The notes beneath the pieces are model-generated. The model was not told where the DNA came from. It saw nothing but the letters and a program-made list of their open reading frames with translations, and made no database searches. Below, in pieces: positions 57,907-64,000 of a stretch of 64,000 nucleotides of DNA. This DNA is from Marinoscillum furvescens DSM 4134. Lineage in GTDB: Bacteria > Bacteroidota > Bacteroidia > Cytophagales > Cyclobacteriaceae. Position numbers and translations under genes: made by a program. The stretch covers positions 62,001 to 126,000 of the forward strand of contig NZ_QREG01000021.1 of assembly GCF_003386095.1 (NCBI RefSeq), given 5' to 3'. Within the stretch, counting starts at the first letter, position 1, and each line of letters opens with the position of its first letter.

Positions 57907-60429
57907 TTGCGCTGTTGTTTTCCAAACAACTTTAAAACATTGCCATTGAAGGGGATTTGCGTTTTACTTATTTGTCTGTGCGCTAACTGCGTGTGGGCAC
58001 AAACCACTGTGGTATCAGGTAAGGTAACCGAAGCTGCAACAGGTAGCCCCATTCCATTTGCGAATGTGGTATTTACAGGTACAGAGATTGGCACCATCAC
58101 TGATTTTGACGGTAATTTCACGCTGACGGCCAATGTTCCTGTAGACTCTCTGGAGGTTCGGTACATTGGGTTTTTGAAACGAACCAAGCCGATTGCATAT
58201 GGTGTGGAACAAGTAGTCAGTTTCCAGCTCGATGAGGACATCCAAACCCTCGGAGAAGTAGTGGTGTATGCAGGGGAAAACCCTGCCTGGCCTATCATGA
58301 GGCAGGTGGTGGCCAATAAAAAAGCCAATGACAAGAGAAGCCTGGATGCTTTTGAGTACGAAGCATATACCAAGGTAGAGTTTGATGTAGATAACATTTC
58401 GGGATTTCTACAGAAGTGGAAGCTAGTGAAAAAAGTCTCGGGAGTGTTGGACAGCATTCAGCAAATAGCCGGAGAAGATGGCAACCCGGTTTTTCCTATT
58501 TTTATTTCGGAGGCTATTTCCAGGTACTATTACAAAAAAGACCCTATCCTAAAGCATGAACATGTGCTCAAAACCAAAGTAAGTGGGGTGGGAATCACTG
58601 ACGGCACTTTATCATCACAGGTAGTAGGGGCCACCTTTCAGGAGTATAACTTTTACCAAAACTGGCTCAATATTGTCACCAAAGAGTTTGTTTCGCCTAT
58701 AGCTGATGGCTGGCGTATCTATTACAATGTGTTTCTGGAAGACAGTGCATACATCGCTGATGACTTTTGCTACCGGATAGATTTTTATCCAAAACGCCCA
58801 CAGGACCTGGCTTTTACCGGTACTATGTGGATCACCAAAGAGGACTTTGCGCTGAAGCGCATAGATGCTTCAGTCCCCAAAGAGGTCAACCTTAACTTCA
58901 TCGAAAAGCTGAAAATCCAACAGGATCTCATCCAAACCGAAGCAGGCCCGTGGCTGCCAGAAAAGACACGTGTAGTAGTAGATGTGTCTCAAGTACTCAA
59001 ACACACCGCAGGGTTTTTGGCTAAGTTTTATATTTCTACTGAGGATCACGTGATCAATGACCCCAAGCCTAATAAGTTTTACCTTAATCCGGTAAGCCTG
59101 GATGAGAACGTTCGAATGCATGACGAAGCGTATTGGCAGGAGCACAGGCACGATTCGCTGACGGCTACTGAATTGAATGTGTTTGATATGATTGATACGC
59201 TCAAAAAAATATCGGCAGTAAAGCGGTACATGGACCTGGCCAAATTTGCCGTGAATGGTTACCACAAAGTAGGTCCGATAGACATAGGTCCATATCCGAC
59301 CTTTATCGGGAACAATGATGTAGAAGGGTTTAGGCTTGGGTTTGGCGGAAGGACCAATCTCTCGGTAAGTGATAAATGGATTGTAGGAGGGCATTTTGGT
59401 TATGGATTTGAAGATGAAGAATGGAAATATCGTGGGTATGTAGAACGCATCCTTAGCCGCCAGCCATGGACTACCCTGAGAGTGGAGCATCAGAAAGAAG
59501 TGGAGCAGGTCTGGCTGCTCAATCAACAAGTGGAACCGAATGGGTTGTTTTATGGAATTAGTAGGTTTGGTAGCCTCATTCAGCCGTTTATGATTCATAA
59601 ATCTCAGCTGACATTTTACAGGCAGATGGCCCCGGGGTTTGGCAGTACACTAAGGTTGAAACAAGAACGGTTCAATCCGCTATTTGACTTTCAGTATTAC
59701 ACAGATTATGAGCGCTCGGAAACATCTAGCGCCTACGATGTAAGTGAAGTGGCGGTAAAGCTTAGATATGCCAAGGATGAACTCTTTGTGGTCAATGACA
59801 ATGAGCGATTGAGTCTGGGAACTGTTCGGTGGCCGGCTTTTAACCTGGAATATGTTTACGGGATGCCTAATGTAGTGGGGAGTGATTTTGAGTACCACAA
59901 AATCCAGGCATCGATAGAGCAGGAGCAAAAGATGGGATTGTTAGGCAAGGCCAAAATAAAACTAGGCGGAGGATATGCCGCTGGCAACGTACCTTATACG
60001 CTGCTGTTCAATCCAATAGGTAACCAAACTCCATTTTATGTGGATTTCGCTTACAGCATGATGAACTATTTTGAGTTCAGTAGTGACAGGTATGTGGAGT
60101 TCAGGTATCGTCATTCATTTGAGGGGTTTGTTTTAAATACCATTCCGCTTATGAAAAGGCTGAAGCTACGGCTGATAGGGAGCGCTAATGTGTTTTATGG
60201 CAGTTTGAATGAAAAAAACAGGCAAAAGACCGTGCCGGTCACTAACATACAGGGAGATCAGGTTTACCCTTTTAAAACACTGGGTCAAACACCCTACATT
60301 GAGCTGGGCTATGGAGTAGAAAACATATTTAAGGTGATATCGGTGGAAGCTTTTCACAGACTTACCCACCTCAAAGGTGAAGATGTTCGTAGTTTTGGGT
60401 TGAAGTTTAATATTGAATTTACCCTGTAG
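57907..60429 (+). CDS. DUF5686 outer-membrane protein with carboxypeptidase-regulatory-like domain
   Basis: The start is at TTG 57907, or possibly TTG 57940, which gives a more normal signal peptide (PLKGICVLLICLCANCVWAQ). The 840-residue protein has a carboxypeptidase-regulatory-like domain after the signal (VSGKVTEAATGSPIPFANVVF). The DUF5686 body follows, with VYAGENPAWPIMRQVVANKK, then a long membrane barrel with SLTATELNVFDMIDTL and, at the end, IFKVISVEAFHRLTHL. The last residues are a membrane strand. Its function in Bacteroidota is not established to my knowledge. It precedes the TPR lipoprotein by two bases. Confidence 0.88.
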   Translation: MRCCFPNNFKTLPLKGICVLLICLCANCVWAQTTVVSGKVTEAATGSPIPFANVVFTGTEIGTITDFDGNFTLTANVPVDSLEVRYIGFLKRTKPIAYGVEQVVSFQLDEDIQTLGEVVVYAGENPAWPIMRQVVANKKANDKRSLDAFEYEAYTKVEFDVDNISGFLQKWKLVKKVSGVLDSIQQIAGEDGNPVFPIFISEAISRYYYKKDPILKHEHVLKTKVSGVGITDGTLSSQVVGATFQEYNFYQNWLNIVTKEFVSPIADGWRIYYNVFLEDSAYIADDFCYRIDFYPKRPQDLAFTGTMWITKEDFALKRIDASVPKEVNLNFIEKLKIQQDLIQTEAGPWLPEKTRVVVDVSQVLKHTAGFLAKFYISTEDHVINDPKPNKFYLNPVSLDENVRMHDEAYWQEHRHDSLTATELNVFDMIDTLKKISAVKRYMDLAKFAVNGYHKVGPIDIGPYPTFIGNNDVEGFRLGFGGRTNLSVSDKWIVGGHFGYGFEDEEWKYRGYVERILSRQPWTTLRVEHQKEVEQVWLLNQQVEPNGLFYGISRFGSLIQPFMIHKSQLTFYRQMAPGFGSTLRLKQERFNPLFDFQYYTDYERSETSSAYDVSEVAVKLRYAKDELFVVNDNERLSLGTVRWPAFNLEYVYGMPNVVGSDFEYHKIQASIEQEQKMGLLGKAKIKLGGGYAAGNVPYTLLFNPIGNQTPFYVDFAYSMMNYFEFSSDRYVEFRYRHSFEGFVLNTIPLMKRLKLRLIGSANVFYGSLNEKNRQKTVPVTNIQGDQVYPFKTLGQTPYIELGYGVENIFKVISVEAFHRLTHLKGEDVRSFGLKFNIEFTL

Positions 60430-60431
60430 GT

Positions 60432-61481
60432 ATGCGACTTGTCTATTTTGTCTTGGGTTGGGTGATACTGGTGTCTTGTGATCAAAATAGCTATCCTGTT
60501 CAGAAAGCAGGAAAGCCAGTGACTGCTTACCTGAATGAATTGCAAACGTCAGGACAACCTGAGGCTGGGGGCGGTGTGGAAGCCATACGGCAAAAAGTGT
60601 GGTTGGCACAAAAGGCACATTGGCCAAATGACTGTCGGCCTGATATTGAGCATGTGCTGAATCACACCGAGCTTACCTATGAGTTGTTGATCAGTGCGCT
60701 GGATTGCTATGCTACCCGTAGTTACTGGCATGAAATGCTGACCATTTTAGAGAAATGGGAAGAAGGGCACGTGCTTAATAGCACGTTGACACCATATAAA
60801 ATAAAAGCGCTTGCTCAAATGGGTGAATCAGGAAGAGCTGGGGAGTTGCTTTGGCAATACCTCAACCGCGAAAAATCTACGAAGGCCTATGAATTTGGTG
60901 CTGAAGTTTACCTGGGATTGGGAGACACAGTTCGTTCGATGTATGCCTTTCAGCAATTGGTTAGTCTCAATCCTGCACATCCTTCGTTAGTTTCCACTTA
61001 CGTTCCGCTTCTGGTAAGTCAAGGGTTTCCACAAAAAGCATTGAATCTAATGGATCATACCAAACTTACAGATGAGCAGTTGATGTTTAAAGCCAGGGCG
61101 CTGTATCAGATGGGAGAGGTTTCCGATGCTCATAAGGTTTTGGCTAGCCTGAGTGGCACCGAAGCCTGGAGCCAGCGAGTCACGTGGTATCAGCAGCAAA
61201 ATCAGTACGACTCAGCAGTATATTACACTGATCAGCTAATCCAAATGGACAGCTCGAAGGAGCATCTGCACAAGAAAGCCCAGCTGCTCGAACTGCGGGG
61301 TTGGCTAAATAGTGCCTACGCTTTATATCAGACCATTTTAGAAAAGCAGCCTACAGATTCAATTGCTCTGGACCGAGCTCGAATTGTTGGGCGAAAAATT
61401 GCATATTTGCGGAGCTTGAAAGAGGCAGAAGCCACAAGACCATTTTTAGAAATAAAACCAAAGAAATCAATCAATGAGTGA
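60432..61481 (+). CDS. TPR-type lipoprotein
   Basis: The 349-residue protein has a lipobox signal ending at VSC (Cys16). The mature part is a series of TPR-like helix pairs ([59 protein letters not shown] and [20 protein letters not shown]). It is likely a scaffold on the outer membrane, perhaps for the DUF5686 barrel encoded just before it. Its last eight bases overlap the start of thrS, so translation of thrS may be coupled to it. Confidence 0.78.
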   Translation: MRLVYFVLGWVILVSCDQNSYPVQKAGKPVTAYLNELQTSGQPEAGGGVEAIRQKVWLAQKAHWPNDCRPDIEHVLNHTELTYELLISALDCYATRSYWHEMLTILEKWEEGHVLNSTLTPYKIKALAQMGESGRAGELLWQYLNREKSTKAYEFGAEVYLGLGDTVRSMYAFQQLVSLNPAHPSLVSTYVPLLVSQGFPQKALNLMDHTKLTDEQLMFKARALYQMGEVSDAHKVLASLSGTEAWSQRVTWYQQQNQYDSAVYYTDQLIQMDSSKEHLHKKAQLLELRGWLNSAYALYQTILEKQPTDSIALDRARIVGRKIAYLRSLKEAEATRPFLEIKPKKSINE

Positions 61482-63423
61482 AATCATCATCACTTTGCCA
61501 GATGGAAGTGAGCGTACCTATGAGCAGGGCGTTTCTGCACTGGATGTAGCGAAAGATATCAGCGAGGGGCTGGCTAGAAATGTACTTGCCGCCAAAGTGA
61601 ATGGAGAGGTTTGGGATGCTACCCGTCCGATTCAGGAAAGTGCTACGCTGCAGTTGCTCACCTGGAACGACGAAGAAGGCAAATCTACCATGTGGCACTC
61701 CTCGGCTCATTTGATGGCAGAGGCATTAGAAGCGCTATATCCTGGTGTAAAGCTGGGGATTGGGCCTCCAGTAGATGGTGGGTTTTATTACGATGTGGAT
61801 TTTGGAGATCAGGAGTTTGACTCTGAAAACCTCAAAGCTATCGAAGACAAGATGCTCGAACTGGCTCGTCAGAAGAATGAGTACGTTCGAAAAGACATTA
61901 GCAAAGCAGATGCCATCGCTTATTATCAGGAAAAAGGCGATGAGTATAAGCTGGAATTGCTCGAAGATCTGGAAGATGGTCAAATCACTTTTTATACACA
62001 GGGAAATTTCACAGATCTCTGTAGAGGTCCTCACATCCCACATACAGGGTTTGTGAAAGCGGCCAAGGTGCTCAATGTGGCAGGTGCATACTGGAGAGGC
62101 GATGAGAATAGAAAGCAGCTAACCAGACTATATGCGATCACTTTTCCGAAGCAAAAAGAGCTGAAGCAACACCTGGAGCTTTTGGAAGAGGCCAAAAAGC
62201 GTGATCACCGCAAGATTGGTAAAGAACTAGAGTTGTTTACATTTTCTGAAAAAGTAGGAAAAGGGCTACCGTTATGGTTGCCAAAAGGAGCAGTGCTACG
62301 AGAGCGCCTCGAAAACTTCTTGAAAAAAGCGCAGGTGAAGTCTGGTTATGAGCAGGTAGTTACACCTCATATAGGAGGCAAGGAACTATACATTACCTCA
62401 GGGCATTACGCCAAATATGGTGAAGACTCTTTCCAGCCGATCAACACACCGGCAGAAGGAGAGGAGTTTTTGCTCAAGCCGATGAACTGTCCTCATCACT
62501 GTGAAATATTCAAATCCAGACCAAGGTCGTACAAAGAGCTTCCGGTTCGCTATGCCGAGTTTGGGACCGTATACAGGTATGAGCAAAGTGGCGAACTCCA
62601 CGGACTCACACGGGTAAGAGGGTTTACTCAGGACGATGCGCATATTTTCTGTCGTCCAGATCAGGTAAAAGAAGAGTTTGCCAAAGTGATTGATCTCGTC
62701 TTGTATGTTTTCAAGGCACTGGGTTTTGCGGAGTTTACCGCTCAAATATCGCTGCGCGATCCTGAAAACCCGGAAAAGTATATCGGAAAGGATGAGGATT
62801 GGGACAGAGCTGAGCAAGAGATCACAGAAGTAGCCAAAGAAAAGGGGTTAAACACCGTAGTAGAGTTAGGAGAGGCAGCATTTTATGGGCCTAAGCTTGA
62901 TTTTATGGTAAAAGATGCACTCGGTAGAAGCTGGCAGCTAGGTACCATTCAGGTGGATTATAACCTTCCAAAGCGTTTCGAACTGGAGTACATTGGCTCT
63001 GACAATCAGAAACATCAGCCGGTAATGATACACCGGGCTCCATTTGGCTCTATGGAGCGATTTGTGGCAATATTGATAGAAAGTACTGGTGGAGATTTTC
63101 CACTTTGGTTGGCACCAGAGCAGATCGCCGTACTGCCTATTTCAGAAAAATATCATGAATACGCAAAGAATCTTTACACTACCTTGCAGGAACATGATAT
63201 CCGTGGTATTATTGATGAGCGAGACGAAAAGATCGGTAAGAAAATTCGTGACGCAGAAGTAAAAAAGATTCCATTCATGCTGATCGTGGGAGAGCAAGAA
63301 GCCGAAAGTGGCACTGTAGCTCTTCGTGCACACGGTAAAGGAGATCAGGGATCGATGAAAATTGAAGAATTTATTAATTTCTTTAACCAAACGGTGACTG
63401 AACTGTTAAATAATGGAAATTAG
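61474..63423 (+). CDS. thrS: Threonyl-tRNA synthetase
   Basis: This 649-residue enzyme charges tRNA-Thr. It has the N-terminal TGS domain ([24 protein letters not shown]), the editing domain with [16 protein letters not shown], a core with [10 protein letters not shown] for the zinc and [18 protein letters not shown], and a C-terminal anticodon-binding domain from about residue 545. The ATG overlaps the lipoprotein stop by eight bases. It is followed by infC, the common thrS-infC order of many bacteria, through a hairpin that may end or attenuate transcription. Confidence 0.97.
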   Translation: MSEIIITLPDGSERTYEQGVSALDVAKDISEGLARNVLAAKVNGEVWDATRPIQESATLQLLTWNDEEGKSTMWHSSAHLMAEALEALYPGVKLGIGPPVDGGFYYDVDFGDQEFDSENLKAIEDKMLELARQKNEYVRKDISKADAIAYYQEKGDEYKLELLEDLEDGQITFYTQGNFTDLCRGPHIPHTGFVKAAKVLNVAGAYWRGDENRKQLTRLYAITFPKQKELKQHLELLEEAKKRDHRKIGKELELFTFSEKVGKGLPLWLPKGAVLRERLENFLKKAQVKSGYEQVVTPHIGGKELYITSGHYAKYGEDSFQPINTPAEGEEFLLKPMNCPHHCEIFKSRPRSYKELPVRYAEFGTVYRYEQSGELHGLTRVRGFTQDDAHIFCRPDQVKEEFAKVIDLVLYVFKALGFAEFTAQISLRDPENPEKYIGKDEDWDRAEQEITEVAKEKGLNTVVELGEAAFYGPKLDFMVKDALGRSWQLGTIQVDYNLPKRFELEYIGSDNQKHQPVMIHRAPFGSMERFVAILIESTGGDFPLWLAPEQIAVLPISEKYHEYAKNLYTTLQEHDIRGIIDERDEKIGKKIRDAEVKKIPFMLIVGEQEAESGTVALRAHGKGDQGSMKIEEFINFFNQTVTELLNNGN

Positions 63424-63436
63424 TATTTTTAATAAA

Positions 63437-63470
63437 GAGAAATAATAGCGACATTTGCGTTTTATTTCTC
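63437..63470 (+). promoter_or_regulatory. Hairpin between thrS and infC
   Basis: GAGAAATAA (63437-63445) pairs perfectly with TTATTTCTC (63462-63470) around a 16-base loop. The stem is AT-rich, so it is a weak terminator at most. It stands just before the leader ORF and infC, so it may be a regulatory or processing structure. Confidence 0.6.
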
Positions 63471-63471
63471 A

Positions 63472-63504
63472 ATGGTAGAACCAAAAAAGGAGGAAAGCAA
63501 TTAG
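63472..63504 (+). CDS. Possible 10-residue leader peptide overlapping infC
   Basis: ATG 63472 opens the frame [10 protein letters not shown] and stops at TAG 63502-63504, overlapping the infC start by three bases. The infC Shine-Dalgarno AAGGAGG lies inside this mini-cistron. It may couple translation of infC to its own, or be a chance ORF. Confidence 0.35.
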   Translation: MVEPKKEESN

Positions 63505-64000
63505 TAGACCTTACAGAAAACCGTATAGGGGGCGCGTAGAAGAACCCTATAAAGTGAACGAGAAAATCAGAGCTCGTCAGGTACGTGTAGTCGGCGATAA
63601 CGTAGATGTGGATGTATATCCTATCGAAAAGGCGCTGGAGATAGCTAAAAAGCAGGGATTAGACCTGGTGGAAATTTCACCAAAGGCAGATCCTCCTGTT
63701 TGTAAAGTTATTGACTATTCGAAATTTAAGTACGAGCAGAAAAAGAAGCAGAAGGAGATCAAAGCCAAAGCTCAGAAGACAGTAGTCAAAGAGATTCGAT
63801 TTGGTCCAAACACTGATGACCATGATTTTCAGTTCAAGCTCAATCATGCAATCAAATTCCTGAAGGAAGGATCTAAAGTAAAGGCTTACGTTCATTTCGT
63901 GGGTCGTACGATAGTCTTCAAAGAGCGTGGGGAGATACTTCTTCTCAAATTTGCTCAGGCTTTGGAAGAACACGGTAAAGTGGAATTGCTGCCAAAGCTG
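63500..64000 (+). CDS. infC: Translation initiation factor IF-3 (partial, ATT start)
   Basis: The frame is open to the window edge, giving 167 residues of a protein that is normally about 180 or slightly longer. The start is set at ATT 63500. The Shine-Dalgarno AAGGAGG is at 63487-63493, six bases before it, and the product reads [21 protein letters not shown]-3 domains follow, with [32 protein letters not shown] at about residues 44-75 and [15 protein letters not shown] and [14 protein letters not shown] further on. IF-3 prevents premature joining of ribosomal subunits and checks the start codon. A non-ATG start lets the protein repress its own mRNA in E. coli. The alternative start is GTG 63554. 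Confidence 0.9.
   Translation, partial: MSRPYRKPYRGRVEEPYKVNEKIRARQVRVVGDNVDVDVYPIEKALEIAKKQGLDLVEISPKADPPVCKVIDYSKFKYEQKKKQKEIKAKAQKTVVKEIRFGPNTDDHDFQFKLNHAIKFLKEGSKVKAYVHFVGRTIVFKERGEILLLKFAQALEEHGKVELLPKL

Noticed and set aside
58870-59598. Long ORF (242 codons) on the minus strand opposite the DUF5686 gene
   Set aside because: It lies wholly within a well-supported plus-strand gene, has no start context, and its product is basic and low in complexity, as expected of an antisense shadow.
63472-63520. Programmed -1 frameshift at A-AAA-AAG joining the leader ORF to infC
   Set aside because: The slippery heptamer is in the right frame, but a -1 slip leads to a third frame that stops and does not reach infC. 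An ATT start with AAGGAGG is simpler.
1-64000. CRISPR array, tRNA or rRNA gene, insertion sequence or prophage
   Set aside because: I looked through the gaps and saw no spaced repeats, cloverleaf with CCA-like ends, transposase or phage structural gene. The S24 regulator alone is not proof of a prophage.

Overview
The window looks like chromosomal DNA of a marine or soil member of the Bacteroidota, most probably order Cytophagales. This is inferred from gene content, not from a search. The signs are type IX secretion (T9SS) C-terminal sorting domains on several proteins, a PKD-repeat type B CTD protein paired with a PorP/SprF protein, TonB-dependent receptor and carboxypeptidase-regulatory-like N-termini, a LpoB/COG3014 lipoprotein pair, a DUF5686 protein, a small histone H1-like protein, promoters of the Bacteroidetes TTTG-N19-TAnnTTTG type, and frequent GTG/TTG starts with weak Shine-Dalgarno sites. 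No rRNA, tRNA, CRISPR array, prophage or intact insertion sequence was seen.

Layout. Positions 1-8.9 kb hold the tail of a T9SS cargo protein, rpe, a TonB-dependent receptor, an LpoB/COG3014 lipoprotein pair, a small coiled exported protein, an FKBP-type lipoprotein and an outer-membrane protein. From 9 to 20.8 kb come gyrA, a TPR protein, two small unknown genes, hrpB on the minus strand, a glycosyltransferase, and a multi-PAS histidine kinase with a single-domain response regulator. From 20.9 to 27.4 kb lies a minus-strand beta-1,3-glucan degradation pair: a 1681-residue GH81 enzyme with duplicated CBM6 and CBM56 modules, preceded by a GH16 laminarinase. Both carry T9SS tails, and the GH16 promoter region is rich in repeats.

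From 27.7 to 32.5 kb there is a thioesterase, an auto-regulated ABC/GntR operon with a clear promoter and operator, and small membrane proteins. From 32.5 to 42.4 kb there is mostly minus-strand housekeeping: an M23 peptidase, a tightly overlapping accC-DUF1015-maf chain, dapA-DUF6913-ligA, and a plus-strand serine-palmitoyltransferase-like enzyme followed by a 58-residue histone H1-like gene. From 42.5 to 50 kb are the PKD/SprF pair, the CCA-adding enzyme, a TPR protein and an SRPBCC protein. From 50.1 to 57.9 kb are a MATE transporter, a BamA-like protein, msrA, a flavin-type protein, a DUF763 protein, a sulfotransferase, an unknown gene and an XRE/S24 (LexA-like) regulator. From 57.9 to 64 kb are a DUF5686 outer-membrane protein, a TPR lipoprotein, thrS, and the start of infC from an ATT codon.

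The part I would follow up first is 54.6-57.9 kb. A LexA-like regulator with an Ala-Gly dipeptide and a Ser/Lys dyad is surrounded by ACTAA-N-TTAGT palindromes. One variant lies in the divergent promoter of a DUF763 gene whose product has a helix-hairpin-helix-like segment and ends in QLDLF, the consensus sliding-clamp-binding pentapeptide. This suggests an undescribed damage- or stress-inducible DNA transaction module. It is an inference from motifs only.
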